64,000 nt of DNA from Pyrinomonadaceae bacterium (GTDB lineage: Bacteria > Acidobacteriota > Blastocatellia > Pyrinomonadales > Pyrinomonadaceae): NCBI GenBank assembly GCA_019694395.1, contig JAIBCC010000022.1, positions 49,111 through 113,110 of the forward strand, given 5' to 3'. A program made the position numbers and the translations under genes. The notes under the pieces were generated by a model that saw only the letters and a list, made by a program, of their open reading frames with translations, searched no databases and was not told where the DNA came from. Positions 44,101-53,200 of the stretch are shown in pieces (the stretch's first letter is position 1; each line of letters starts with the position of its first letter).

Positions 44101-44436
44101 TTGATTATAAGCAATTCCAATACTAAAGATCGAAACAGCCTTGATAACCTTCCCATCAGTCCCAAGCTGCCCGTTGACTGAATCTATTAATTTTATTACG
44201 TTGTAAAAATCCGTGAGCGAAAGTCTAATGGAATCAGGCGTTTGTTGTTTAAATTTTTCCCCGCCCTGTTCAAGAACCTGATTTATTTTGTTTAATAAAT
44301 CTTCCTTTTGTTTTTCGTTCAATTTTTTTTGTTTTGGGATTGGTGTAGGTTGCTGACGCGATTTTACTTTTTGACCAAAACCAATTTGGACAAAAAGTAA
44401 AACAAAACAAAAGAGAAATAACGATTTAACCCCCAT
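41113..44436 (-). CDS. Secreted TPR-CHAT protease-like protein
   Basis: The ATG at 44436 (MGVKSLFLFCFVLLFVQIGFGQ) gives a signal peptide and 1107 residues. The frame remains open upstream but would overlap the caspase gene. Residues ~80-620 are a string of TPR-like repeats (AIALNNLGACLTELGNYQKA is typical). The rest is a CHAT domain, with the His in VHIASHFSLKAG and the Cys in LLTLSACNTAMTGE, followed by the usual GFGAIAQKQGAKSVLATLW. CHAT domains are caspase-like Cys proteases. It starts 1 base after the caspase stop, so the two are certainly in one operon. Confidence 0.9.
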   Translation of the reverse strand: MGVKSLFLFCFVLLFVQIGFGQKVKSRQQPTPIPKQKKLNEKQKEDLLNKINQVLEQGGEKFKQQTPDSIRLSLTDFYNVIKLIDSVNGQLGTDGKVIKAVSIFSIGIAYNQLNETQNSIKSLESALKIFREIKSEDEFPALTLKVLGENYQKINQPQKASEDYLEAIALYRNLIARQEKGEKLSVSKIEFAEVLVASVESLLLIGQKNAALEFSTEAASIFKEFDKPLEMVNAINRIGRINLEIGNTQESLKNFTEALTILRNEEVQKLPKQNVKQLEAICLNNLGNVNNVLGNKVNSNEYYQQALKLADEINFVPLKPVLLLNLGIYQMEKGNYSEAVDFFNNSQHLAIQNGDLRTQAIALNNLGACLTELGNYQKATEFWEKGLEVSTKINDIETTAKIVINSGGALIELGNLTKALEMIEIGKKYFEVSNNKPGLASIYTLLARIYEKQDDRFKALENAKKGLGLSKETNNERLAAQINLFLASIYKEQKDLANASKFYFAALQDAQKINEIVIQATSLLGLSSIQSELNNPSVAIVYGKKSVNQFQNLRGNIKNLDKETQQILLENISIAYQHLADLLISVGRIAEAEQVLALLKEEELYEYVRRDDKVARELTAKLSLTDEENAAFKRYNEFSENIAAIGKEYSELEAEKRQLPPNQPFTKQARFEELGKKLKDATEVFLKFLDELKVEFGEENSRVAQVDSGLQAMLKEMKARDTVVISTIASPERLNIILTTDSIQKAYTVDIKAADLNKLVADFRKVVQNPGIDPRPLGQKLYNILVKPLEKDLADSGAKTLVWSLDGTLRYVPISALWDGKKYLAENYANAVITLASRDKLKDIPSDKSNWKTVGFGVSKSATIEETEAGSVFKRQFDSLPSVPEELCRIVNDNDSMQKCLEKGIINGRRFLDEQFTLNEFKNEMGKFPLVHIASHFSLKAGNDKNSYLLLGGGDERRLTIAELNRSNSIFVGVELLTLSACNTAMTGEKKANGVEIEGFGAIAQKQGAKSVLATLWAVADPSTRDLMNEFYTFLSQQKLTKAESLRQAQIKLIYGKYSAEELQKKRSDLAGQISDDSNQTPFQKDENRPFAHPFYWSPFVLMGNWQ

Positions 44437-44437
44437 A

Positions 44438-46405
44438 TTATTTTTTCCTAACCTCAAAACTAACCTCAGCCGTTGCCCAATTTGGGGGAGTTGAATTTCC
44501 GATCTCTGAACGGGTTGCCAAAGTGGCTGAACGTAAGATTTTTCCAAGAGGGTTTTGCGTCGCTTTTCTAACTCTTTCATTATCGCCGCGCACGATTTTT
44601 TCATCCAATAAAGGGCTAAAATCTGTTGGTTCAACCGTTGCAATAGCTTTATAAATTTCCTTTCCAAAGGGCGGCGTTATCCGAAAAACAAAAGGTAAAG
44701 GAAGTCGTTTCCATTTTCCGTCGGCAATAATTTTGTTATCGGAACTTGAGACACGCGGATGGGGAAACATCGGACTTATTTTACCATCCGCCGTTAAATC
44801 CAATACAGTGATCCAAGCATCCTGATTACCGTTATTACGAATTTCCAAAGCGACAAAATCACCCTCAGTAATTTCTAATTTATGGTTTAGATCCAGACCA
44901 AATTGTTTATCTTGAGTGATTTTAGTTACTGCTCCGAGTTCATTTTTTTCAACCTCAACCGGAACAATTCGCAAATCAATCTTTAGATCAGGCGAACTAT
45001 TTTCCAAAGTTTGAATTGTTCGAAATCTAACTTCCCGCTCTAAGACAGAACGAATTTGGTTTTCTGAATTCTTCGTCTCAATTTCAGGAAGTTTTGTCCC
45101 GTCTGATCTTTCAAAAATTAATTTATTTGTATTATTTATTTTGATTCGGACATCCCAATCATCTTTATTGGTAATTTCAACAAAGGAAATTTTTTGCAAT
45201 TGGTTTAAAAGTTCTTCAGAAATTACATTTTTCTCCAGGGCAACTTTCAAAAGATTTTCAGAATACTTTCGCTCAATTTCAAAAGCTCTGGCGGTTTGGA
45301 AAGAAACAGATTTTGTTAATTTTAGAACCGAAGTTGTCGGGTTAAGTTGAATAATTTCGGCATCGGCTATTTTATTTTCCGCATTTTGCGTTTTTGTTCC
45401 GTTTGCAAAAATGGCAAATTTTGAGCCTTTGGTCATTCCCTGCAAACTTCCGGCTTGTAAAATCAAATTCTTTTTTTGATCCTGTTTAACCAAAATGTAT
45501 GGTTGGGCAGGGTTCGCAGTTCCCTTCAAGATCAATGAATCCGCTTCACCTTCAATTTGCGGGTTTTGCGCCTCAACTCGTTGTGATACAAAGGTTTGCA
45601 CGCGGTCAAAAACATCCCGGTAAGTCGAATTCGGAGTTGCCTCGTTAAAGGCTTTGACCAATGAATAGGTCAAAGCTCCCATTTTCCCATTGCTGTCATT
45701 ATCGGTTTCCTTTGCCGTTTGATCGCTCCGCGTTGCACTTATAATAACAAAATTACTACCTAAGGATTCTTTTGAAATTAGCCCTCTTGAATCATCGATT
45801 GCAACATTTGGACTTACTTTCGGAGTTTTTCCTTTATAACTTTCTCCACGAACAAGCTGCCGACCTTCGCGGGTAATCGTTCCTGAAAAACAACTGTCAA
45901 CGACAAATGTTACATTTGATGGCTTTTTAGCTTTTAATTCCTCTAAAAATTTACCGATTTCATCGTCACGAATGTTGCGCGAACCATCTCGACGTGATTT
46001 ATAATCGGATGGAACAAGCGTTTCATCCAATCCGTCCAGCTCATCTCCGTTATCATCCAAAACCTGCGAACCATGTCCCGAATAATGAAGATAAACAATG
46101 TCTCCGGTTTGAACTTTGACAATTAAACCCTTGAAAGCATTGAGGATGGATTGTTTAGTAGTTTCCTGTTTGGTTAAAAGTGTTTTGATTTCCGCCGGTT
46201 TAAAGTTAAATTTGCGAACCAAAGTTTGTTTTATCGCTTCAATGTCGTTTTTGGAGTTCAAATTCCACCATTCTTCATCTTCATCAATTCCACGCGAATA
46301 ATTAGAAACACCGATCAGCAAAGCGTATTTTCGCGGTATTTTTTGAGCAAAAGTGAGGTTTGCCCAAATCGTAAGGAGCGTAGCGATTGAGAAAAAATGT
46401 TTCAT
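44438..46405 (-). CDS. Secreted caspase-like protease (C14) with DUF4384
   Basis: The 655-residue product has a signal peptide (MKHFFSIATLLTIWANLTFA). A caspase-family domain spans ~20-290, with KYALLIGVSNYSRGID, His in VYLHYSGHGSQV and Cys in TFVVDSCFSGTITREG. The C-terminus (~430-620) fits DUF4384 (FVALEIRNNGNQDAWITVLD, ADGKISPMFPHP). Both catalytic residues are present. It lies between the PPC gene and the CHAT gene on one strand, with gaps of 3 and 1 bases. An extracytoplasmic protease pair is inferred. Confidence 0.92.
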   Translation of the reverse strand: MKHFFSIATLLTIWANLTFAQKIPRKYALLIGVSNYSRGIDEDEEWWNLNSKNDIEAIKQTLVRKFNFKPAEIKTLLTKQETTKQSILNAFKGLIVKVQTGDIVYLHYSGHGSQVLDDNGDELDGLDETLVPSDYKSRRDGSRNIRDDEIGKFLEELKAKKPSNVTFVVDSCFSGTITREGRQLVRGESYKGKTPKVSPNVAIDDSRGLISKESLGSNFVIISATRSDQTAKETDNDSNGKMGALTYSLVKAFNEATPNSTYRDVFDRVQTFVSQRVEAQNPQIEGEADSLILKGTANPAQPYILVKQDQKKNLILQAGSLQGMTKGSKFAIFANGTKTQNAENKIADAEIIQLNPTTSVLKLTKSVSFQTARAFEIERKYSENLLKVALEKNVISEELLNQLQKISFVEITNKDDWDVRIKINNTNKLIFERSDGTKLPEIETKNSENQIRSVLEREVRFRTIQTLENSSPDLKIDLRIVPVEVEKNELGAVTKITQDKQFGLDLNHKLEITEGDFVALEIRNNGNQDAWITVLDLTADGKISPMFPHPRVSSSDNKIIADGKWKRLPLPFVFRITPPFGKEIYKAIATVEPTDFSPLLDEKIVRGDNERVRKATQNPLGKILRSATLATRSEIGNSTPPNWATAEVSFEVRKK

Positions 46406-46408
46406 AAA

Positions 46409-47101
46409 TCAATTTGTAACTAACGTATAGCGGTTATAAACATTGCCTAAATTTTTGATCTTGATCTTAAAAACGCCATTTCGTTTTGGGTAAAATCGAA
46501 CCTTACAATCGTCCGCGCCGCCCGTATCTGAGGCAACTAAATTTCCATTTTCATCATAAACATAAAGGTCTAAATCGGTGTCCCCATCGCCGGAAATTCC
46601 CACCACCGCACTTTCCGCACCACGAAATTGAACTGTTATCACATCAGTTCCAAAGGCTTTAACTTCGGTAATCGCCCTTTTCGGTCCCCCCAAGGCTCCT
46701 TTGGCATCAGGTAACAATTTCGCAACCGCTGTAATCCTGCCTAATAAATTTCGATCTTTTTTTGCTAAGGCTTTAGCCTCATTTAGAAAAGCATCAGCGT
46801 TCACATTCCCTTTAGTTTCCTTATTTACCAAATCGGGTTGTCCACCCTCAGTCTGTTTATCCATTGTGATTTTTTCAGCCACCATTGTTTTCAAAATTGA
46901 AGCCGCAAAGATCAAAGCATCTGCGGATTTGTGCTCCCGTCCGTATTTGGCGGCTTGATAAGCGAGAAATAGATTATTTGCTTTTTCATCAGATTCTGTT
47001 ATCTTCCCTTTTTCTGAAAAATTAGGAGTTTTATCCTGAGAAATTGCCGTCAAAGCAAAAAAATTCAAAATTAAAATGGTTAAAATTAAAAATCGTTTCA
47101 T
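46409..47101 (-). CDS. Secreted protein with a pre-peptidase C-terminal (PPC) beta-domain
   Basis: The ATG at 47101 (MKRFLILTILILNFFALTAISQ) gives a signal peptide and 230 residues. The C-terminal ~80 residues form a PPC-type jelly-roll (VVGISGDGDTDLDLYVYDEN, GNLVASDTGGADDCKVRFYP, and KNLGNVYNRYTLVT). A helical N-terminal part (AYQAAKYGREHKSADALIFA) precedes it. PPC domains usually sit on secreted proteases. Here it is a separate first gene of the caspase-CHAT operon, so it may bind or localise those proteases, which is inferred. The gene diverges from the ECF sigma factor gene, with starts 113 bases apart. Confidence 0.85.
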   Translation of the reverse strand: MKRFLILTILILNFFALTAISQDKTPNFSEKGKITESDEKANNLFLAYQAAKYGREHKSADALIFAASILKTMVAEKITMDKQTEGGQPDLVNKETKGNVNADAFLNEAKALAKKDRNLLGRITAVAKLLPDAKGALGGPKRAITEVKAFGTDVITVQFRGAESAVVGISGDGDTDLDLYVYDENGNLVASDTGGADDCKVRFYPKRNGVFKIKIKNLGNVYNRYTLVTN

Positions 47102-47213
47102 AAAATATCTCTCATCAAATAATCGCAAAATTTTTTAGAAATTGAGGTCAATAATTTTATAAAAAAATCGCCATTTGTGATTAGTCGGTGTAATATTACA
47201 AATTATCAAAGTT

Positions 47214-47768
47214 ATGAGCAATGAAAATTTAACCAAATTATTGCAAGCATCAAATGAAGGAAATCGTGAGGCATTAGACCAACTCTTGCCGATTGTTTAT
47301 GACGAACTGCGGCGAATTGCCCGCCACCAGCTTTCTAAAGAAAGGGCAAATCATACCTTACAAGCCACTGCATTGGTCAACGAAGCCTATATGAAATTGA
47401 TCGGACAGCATTCGGTTGATTGGCATAATCGCGCCCATTTTTTCAGCATTGCTGCCGAAACAATGCGCCGGATATTAGTTAATCACGCGGTTGAGCGCAA
47501 TGCCCAAAAACGTGGAGGTGGTGCAACTATTGTTTCATTGGAAGAAGAAATTGACTTTATTCACCAACGCGATCTTGATGTTTTGGCATTGGATGATGCA
47601 CTCAAAAAGTTAGAAGAATTTGATAAAACTCAAGCCAAAATTATTGAATTAAAATTTTTTGGCGGGATGACCAACGAAGAAATTGCTGATGTAATGGGCG
47701 TTTCCGACTCCACCATAAAAAGAGAGTGGCGAATGGCAAAAGCATGGCTTCAATCCCGAATGAGTTAG
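47214..47768 (+). CDS. ECF-type sigma factor (acidobacterial/planctomycetal TIGR02999-like group)
   Basis: The 184 residues match a sigma-70 ECF protein. Region 2 contains YDELRRIARHQLSKERANHT and LVNEAYMKLIGQHSVDWHNR with AHFFSIAAETMRRILVNHA. Region 4 has KIIELKFFGGMTNEEIADVM and VSDSTIKREWRMAKAWL. These are the landmarks of the group that sits beside TPR-tailed Ser/Thr kinases in Acidobacteriota. No anti-sigma gene is adjacent. Its divergent promoter is shared with the PPC/caspase/CHAT operon; it converges with the propeller kinase gene (3-base gap). Confidence 0.93.
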   Translation: MSNENLTKLLQASNEGNREALDQLLPIVYDELRRIARHQLSKERANHTLQATALVNEAYMKLIGQHSVDWHNRAHFFSIAAETMRRILVNHAVERNAQKRGGGATIVSLEEEIDFIHQRDLDVLALDDALKKLEEFDKTQAKIIELKFFGGMTNEEIADVMGVSDSTIKREWRMAKAWLQSRMS

Positions 47769-47771
47769 TTT

Positions 47772-50700
47772 TTAGGCAGACTTAATTGGCAGTGTAATAG
47801 TAATTGTTGTTCCCTTTCCTGGGGCTGAATTTATAATATACCTCCCACTTAATAATTCGGTTCGCTGAACAATATTATCTAAACCAAAACTTGTTTTTCG
47901 CTTTGAAACCAAATCAAAACCTATTCCGTCATCCTTAATAACAATTTCAACTTTTTCCTGTGAATTTGTCAGTTCTAAGCTCGCGGCAATAAATCTAATA
48001 TTTAATTGGGAGTTTTTTGCGCCCGAATGTTTTATTATATTGTTTAAACATTCCTGAATTATCCGGTAAATACTTAATTCTTCCTCAGGCGAAAACAAAC
48101 CGTCAATATTGACTATTGAAATTTTAATTTTAATTTTTGTTGAATCTTCAATTTTCTTCGCCATATTTTGCAAAGTTTCGGTTAAACCGAATTTTTGCAA
48201 ATATTGCGGGCGAAGATTTCTCGAAATATTTCGAGTCTCGTCTAAAGCTCTGGTAGCTGTTTCAGAAATTTCTTCGATCTGTTTTCTGTTTTTGTCCTTT
48301 TCCGGGATTTGCCGAAGTAGTAATAATGACCAATTTTTAATAATCAAAAGCTCTTGCCCCAGACTATCGTGTAACTCTCCGGCAATTCTATGGCGTTCCG
48401 ATTCGTGTGCGTTTATAAGTTGGCGTGAAAAAGCATCTTGTTCTAAACGTCTCTTTTCAAGAAAACTCAACCTTTTTTGATAAGCATAAACTATGATTAA
48501 AACCAAAGCCAAAACGCAAAGTGTCAAAAACCACCAAGTTCCCCAAAATGGCGCATAAACCTTTATTTTCAGTTTTGCTTCGATCTGACTATTAAGCCCT
48601 TCGGCACTGGTTGCTATAACTTTGAAAGTATAATTTCCCGGTGGTAAATAGGCATAATAAGCAATCCGCCGGGTTCCGACTTCCTGCCATTCCTTATCAT
48701 AACCTTCCAAAATGTATCGAAATTGAACCTGTTCCGGTTTGGTAAAATTTATTCCGGTGTAATTTATTTCCAAATTTTGTTGTTGCGGCTGAATTTCTAC
48801 TTTATCAAGTGTGGCTATTTTTTCCTTATTCAAAGTTATATTTTCAATATAAACGGGCGGAGGAGGAGATTTTGGAATATTTGGATCAATTATTATTCCC
48901 CCACGAACCATCGGAAACCAAAGTTTTCCGTCACTTGTTTTCCATCCCGCAGGCTTGTTGCCGCCGTTTCCCTCGCTGACTTCCATCCCGTCGTTTTTAT
49001 TGTAAATAACACAATAAACCTTCTTTATCTTTCCATCAGCAAAATCATTTAAAGATTCCCGGCTGACAGAATAAATCCCCTGATTCCCCATTACCCAAAA
49101 ATTATCGTTATCATCAACCAGAATTCGGGAAGCAATTTCCTCGGGCAGCCCATTTTCCGAAGTAATTTTTGTGAATTTTCCATCTTTAAAACGATTTATC
49201 CCGCCGCCGTAAGTGCCAATCCAAAAAGCTCCGTCCTGATCTTCGTAAATATCACGGACATAATTATTTGAGAGTCCATCTTCCATCGTCCAATTTGTAA
49301 ATTTACCATTTTCAAAACGGCTCATTCCGCCTTTGGTTCCGATCCAAATTGCGCCGCTTCGGTCTTGGGTAATGAAGACAACCGTGTTATTTACTAAACC
49401 ATCTTTAGCTGAATAAAGTTTTAGTTGTCCGTTTTCAAGCACGGCGATTCCCTTGTCTATACTTCCCAGCCAAATTCTATTTTGTTTATCAGTAAAAATC
49501 GAATTATTCCCAAGAGTTACAGGCTGATCAAATATTTGACTAAATTTGCCGTTTTGATATTTGTAAATTCCCAATTTGGTTGGAACTATCAGATGTCCAT
49601 CAGCATCAGTTCCAAGTGCGGTGATTTGCCATTCAAAGCCTAATTTGTCCAGCCAAACCGGTTCAAACTTCCCGTCTTTCCATTTTAGAAATTTATAATC
49701 AGTCGAAACCCAAACATTTTTTTCGGCATCTTCGATAACGGTATATGTGGGATCCGCATTTGAATTTAGATAGGAAGCAAAAGTTCGGATATATCGTTTT
49801 TTGAGGTGAATCAACCCATTATCAGTCCCCAAAAAAATCTGACCTTCCCGGTTGGAAAATATTGATCTGATGCTTGATTTCTTTACGTCAGATAAATCCA
49901 ATCGATTTACTAGGTTTCCGTTTTCATCAAATTCATAAAGAGTATTTAGAATTGTAAAAAAAAGGTGATTCTCTTGACTCAACAAAAGTTTGGAACTGGT
50001 AGGTTCATTTGGCTGATTTTTGTAAATGGTTGTGTATTTTCCATTTTCAAATTTGCCGAGTTCATTAGGGGTTAAAACCCATAAACCACCTTTAGGGTTG
50101 GATTTAACCGAATAAATAATATTAGTGGGCAAGCCATCAAAAACATTGTAATTAGCAAATTTACCATCTTTATAACTAACTATTCCACCATTTGTAGCTG
50201 ACCAAATAGTTCCATCCTCATCCATGCTTTGTTCAGTAATTCGAATGGCATCCTCTGTTACCGTATTTTTTTTGAAAAGTTCATTTTGACCATAATCGGT
50301 AAACTGTTTTGTTTTTAAATTGAAAACCTTAAGTCCTAAAGAAGTTCCCAAAATTAGATTTCCATTTCCATCAGTTAAAATTGAATTGATTATTCCATCA
50401 CGAGGTGGTCCTTGACTTTTCCAAAGCAATTCAAAACCACCATTGCGAAATGAAACAATATCCCCTTCTTCCGAACCAATCCACAAGGTTCCATCCTGAT
50501 CCGTAGCCAGAGAAACAATCCTATTACTGCTTAGTTGCGGAGTATTGGTAGTTGTAAAAATCGTAAAATTCAACCCGTCAAATCGCGCCAACCCGCCAAA
50601 TGTGCCAATCCACAAATAACCATCAGGGGTTTGAGCCATCGAAGTCGGGCTGTTTTGCGGGAGACCGTTATCCGTGTTGTAAAGGACTTTTAGAAATTTT

Positions 50701-50816
50701 TCATTTTCAGGTGTTTGAACTATATTTTGCCCTAAAACAAAACCTGCCCCTACCAACAAAATACAAAAGTAAAATATTAGTCTTATTACTTTGGGGGGAG
50801 TAATATCCAAACTCAT
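47772..50816 (-). CDS. Propeller-type periplasmic-sensor histidine kinase, intact paralogue
   Basis: The 1014-residue product has a signal/TM start (LIFYFCILLVGAGFVLGQ). Two propeller domains follow (NTDNGLPQNSPTSMAQTPDG, then many GxxWIGT blades), then Y_Y_Y (QFRYILEGYDKEWQEVG), a TM span (FLTLCVLALVLIIVYAY), HisKA_3 with the phospho-His in RIAGELHDSLGQELLIIKN, and HATPase (VIKDDGIGFDL, APGKGTTITITL). This is the architecture of sugar/glycan sensors of Bacteroidota and Acidobacteriota. No response regulator gene is adjacent; the STPK gene diverges from it. Its closest relative in the window is the frameshifted gene at 30.8-33.8 kb. Confidence 0.92.
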   Translation of the reverse strand: MSLDITPPKVIRLIFYFCILLVGAGFVLGQNIVQTPENEKFLKVLYNTDNGLPQNSPTSMAQTPDGYLWIGTFGGLARFDGLNFTIFTTTNTPQLSSNRIVSLATDQDGTLWIGSEEGDIVSFRNGGFELLWKSQGPPRDGIINSILTDGNGNLILGTSLGLKVFNLKTKQFTDYGQNELFKKNTVTEDAIRITEQSMDEDGTIWSATNGGIVSYKDGKFANYNVFDGLPTNIIYSVKSNPKGGLWVLTPNELGKFENGKYTTIYKNQPNEPTSSKLLLSQENHLFFTILNTLYEFDENGNLVNRLDLSDVKKSSIRSIFSNREGQIFLGTDNGLIHLKKRYIRTFASYLNSNADPTYTVIEDAEKNVWVSTDYKFLKWKDGKFEPVWLDKLGFEWQITALGTDADGHLIVPTKLGIYKYQNGKFSQIFDQPVTLGNNSIFTDKQNRIWLGSIDKGIAVLENGQLKLYSAKDGLVNNTVVFITQDRSGAIWIGTKGGMSRFENGKFTNWTMEDGLSNNYVRDIYEDQDGAFWIGTYGGGINRFKDGKFTKITSENGLPEEIASRILVDDNDNFWVMGNQGIYSVSRESLNDFADGKIKKVYCVIYNKNDGMEVSEGNGGNKPAGWKTSDGKLWFPMVRGGIIIDPNIPKSPPPPVYIENITLNKEKIATLDKVEIQPQQQNLEINYTGINFTKPEQVQFRYILEGYDKEWQEVGTRRIAYYAYLPPGNYTFKVIATSAEGLNSQIEAKLKIKVYAPFWGTWWFLTLCVLALVLIIVYAYQKRLSFLEKRRLEQDAFSRQLINAHESERHRIAGELHDSLGQELLIIKNWSLLLLRQIPEKDKNRKQIEEISETATRALDETRNISRNLRPQYLQKFGLTETLQNMAKKIEDSTKIKIKISIVNIDGLFSPEEELSIYRIIQECLNNIIKHSGAKNSQLNIRFIAASLELTNSQEKVEIVIKDDGIGFDLVSKRKTSFGLDNIVQRTELLSGRYIINSAPGKGTTITITLPIKSA

Positions 50817-50834
50817 AGTTTTTTTGGGAAAATT

Positions 50835-50852
50835 TTACTCATTACTGAGTAA
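50835..50852. promoter_or_regulatory. Perfect palindrome in the kinase-kinase divergent promoter
   Basis: TTACTCATTACTGAGTAA has 7-base arms (TTACTCA and TGAGTAA) around TTAC. It lies 19 bases from the histidine kinase start and 67 bases from the Ser/Thr kinase start, in the 102-base gap between the two. A TATAAC/TAAGATAAAATG-like A+T stretch follows on the plus side. An operator for an unidentified dimeric regulator is inferred. Confidence 0.5.
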
Positions 50853-50918
50853 TTAGTTACTATAACATTTAATAAGATAAAATGTATAACTAAGCTTTTC
50901 TTTCAATTTTAAGTAAAA

Positions 50919-53147
50919 ATGGACGCAGTAAAGTGGCAAAAGATTAAAGAAATTTTCAATGAGGCAGTTGAAATTGAACCCGAGAAACTTGCCGTTTATC
51001 TTGATTCGGTTTGCGAAAATGATCCCGAAATCCGCGCTGAAGTTGAGAATCTACTAAATGAAGATTCGAAAGATGCAACACTTTTTGACCCGTTTATTGA
51101 ACCATTAGGTGTGGTGACATCCAACAATCCCTTTAACCAACTGGTTGGTAAATATATTATACTCAACGAAATAGGCGAAGGGGGCATGGGTTCGGTTTAT
51201 TTGGCGGAAAATTCCGAATTCGGAAATAAAGTCGCCCTCAAAATCGTTAAAAAAGGAATGGACACAACCGACCTTTTAAGGCGGTTTAAAACAGAACAGA
51301 AAATCCTTGCCAACCTTGAACATCCAAACATTGCACACTTACTTGATAACGGAACAACCGAAGACGGTTTACCTTATTATGTTATGGAATACGTCGAGGG
51401 TGAAACGCTGTTGAAATTTGCCAATGAAAACCAGATCTCAACCCGCGATCGTCTCCAAATCTTCCGTAAGATTTGTTCCGCCGTTCAATTTGCCCACAAT
51501 CGTTTGGTGGTTCATCGTGACTTAAAACCTTCTAACATTCTTATTACTAAAGATTTAGAGCCAAAATTACTTGATTTTGGAATTGCCAAAATCTTGAATC
51601 CCGAAAAAACCGAAATCAAAGGAACGGCAACAATGTTGGGAATGATGACCCCCAATTATGCTTCGCCTGAGCAGTTACGTGGGGAAACAGTGACTACCGC
51701 TTCAGATATTTACTCGCTTGGAGTGATTCTTTACGAATTGATGACCGGGATGATCCCGTTCAATATGAAACAATATTCGCTGGTGAAAATGATGGAAGTG
51801 GTTTCCAATACCGAACCAATCCGACCGAGCGACGCCGCAACACAAGCACGCGGGGATAAGGGAAAAATTACCACTAGCTCTCTACTCCCTGCTCCCAACT
51901 CGCTGAAGGGGGATTTAGACAATATTATTCTCAAAGCCCTCAAAAAAGAACCGGAACGACGCTATCTTTCGGCGGAACAATTTAGTGAAGACATTCGCCG
52001 TTATTTGGAGGGATTACCGGTTAAAGCCCGCCCCGATACTTTTGGTTATCGGACGTCTAAATTTATCAAACGCAATAAATTAGGGGTTTCCGCCGGTATT
52101 TTGATTTTGCTTTCCCTGATTGGCGGAATAATTGGGACATCCTATCAGGCATCTGTTGCTCAACGTGAAAGAAATCGAGCAGAACAAAGATTTGAAGATT
52201 TGCGCCAACTTAGCAATAATCTTATTTTCAAATATAATGATGCGATTTCTAATTTACCAGGGGCAACCTCAACCCGGGCAATGTTTGTTCAGGAAGCAAC
52301 CAAATTTCTTGATAGTTTGGCAAATGAACAAATTAACGAGCCGAAACTGCAACTTGAACTAGCCAATGCCTATTTAAAAGTTGGCAATTTGCAAAGTGAA
52401 ATTTCGACTTTTGACGCAAAACAATCGTTTGAAACCTATCAAAAATCATTAAAAATCGCCGAAAACCTGTTCAATAAATCTCACCAAGATTATGAAATCC
52501 AACACATTTTTGCCTCGGCACTTAAAGAAGTTGGAAGTTTGCAGGAAAATAGGAATTTAGCCATTAATAATTTGAAAAAAGCAGCGGAAATCAGGGAAGG
52601 AATCTTAAAATCAGATGCGGAAAATTTTGAAAATAAAATTGGATTGGTCCAAATCTATTCCGCTTTGGGCAATCTTTACAATCAAATTCAGAATCAAACG
52701 GCAACTGAATATTTCCAAAAAGCCTTGCAAATAAGTCAAAATCTGGTCAACGAACCGACCGCAACCGCTACTGAATGGCGATTATTTGCCAAAACCAATC
52801 AAACTTATGCTCTGACGCTTCCCCCCACCGAAGCTATTAATTTTCAAAAAAAAGCGATTGAATTTTTTAACAAAGTGTTGGACACAAAGCCCAACAATAT
52901 CAAAGCTAAAGAAGAACTTGGAACATCCTATTTAAATCTTTCCAATCTGTATAAATCTCTGAACAAACAGGATTTAATGGTTTTAAATAAACAAAAAGCC
53001 ATCGAAATTTTTGAAAAGCTTTCACAATCCGATCCTAAAAATGAAGACTTTATCAAACTGATTGCACAAGCCAAAGGAGAAAGTAAATCAAAGCAAATTC
53101 AACCCCAAAATAACGAAAGCGAAACTGTAAAAGATATTTTCAAATAA
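50919..53147 (+). CDS. Transmembrane Ser/Thr protein kinase with TPR-like sensor tail
   Basis: The 742 residues begin with a helical region (residues 1-70). The kinase domain spans about 79-345: glycine loop GEGGMGSVYLAE, catalytic Lys in VALKIVKKGM, VVHRDLKPSNILI, and LLDFGIAKIL. The activation segment ends PNYASPEQLRGE. A membrane span near residues 390-410 (GVSAGILILLSLIGGIIGT) is followed by an outer TPR-rich region (to 742). This is the PknB-type arrangement of acidobacterial kinases paired with ECF sigma factors. A terminator follows immediately. Confidence 0.94.
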   Translation: MDAVKWQKIKEIFNEAVEIEPEKLAVYLDSVCENDPEIRAEVENLLNEDSKDATLFDPFIEPLGVVTSNNPFNQLVGKYIILNEIGEGGMGSVYLAENSEFGNKVALKIVKKGMDTTDLLRRFKTEQKILANLEHPNIAHLLDNGTTEDGLPYYVMEYVEGETLLKFANENQISTRDRLQIFRKICSAVQFAHNRLVVHRDLKPSNILITKDLEPKLLDFGIAKILNPEKTEIKGTATMLGMMTPNYASPEQLRGETVTTASDIYSLGVILYELMTGMIPFNMKQYSLVKMMEVVSNTEPIRPSDAATQARGDKGKITTSSLLPAPNSLKGDLDNIILKALKKEPERRYLSAEQFSEDIRRYLEGLPVKARPDTFGYRTSKFIKRNKLGVSAGILILLSLIGGIIGTSYQASVAQRERNRAEQRFEDLRQLSNNLIFKYNDAISNLPGATSTRAMFVQEATKFLDSLANEQINEPKLQLELANAYLKVGNLQSEISTFDAKQSFETYQKSLKIAENLFNKSHQDYEIQHIFASALKEVGSLQENRNLAINNLKKAAEIREGILKSDAENFENKIGLVQIYSALGNLYNQIQNQTATEYFQKALQISQNLVNEPTATATEWRLFAKTNQTYALTLPPTEAINFQKKAIEFFNKVLDTKPNNIKAKEELGTSYLNLSNLYKSLNKQDLMVLNKQKAIEIFEKLSQSDPKNEDFIKLIAQAKGESKSKQIQPQNNESETVKDIFK

Positions 53148-53176
53148 AAAAGCCGTGATTTTATCCACGACTTTTT
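53146..53176. terminator. Intrinsic terminator between the Ser/Thr kinase and gyrA
   Basis: AAAAAAGCCGTG pairs with CACGACTTTTT across a short ATTTTATC loop, with one mismatch, overlapping the kinase stop. The A and T tracts at both ends would serve the convergent kinase and gyrA transcripts. Confidence 0.75.
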
Positions 53177-53200
53177 ACCACTTTACTTTTTGATTTTAAT

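Noticed and set aside
41113..44667. CHAT protein start at 44667
   Set aside because: The extra 77 residues overlap the caspase gene and lack a signal; ATG 44436 gives a clear signal peptide one base from the caspase stop.
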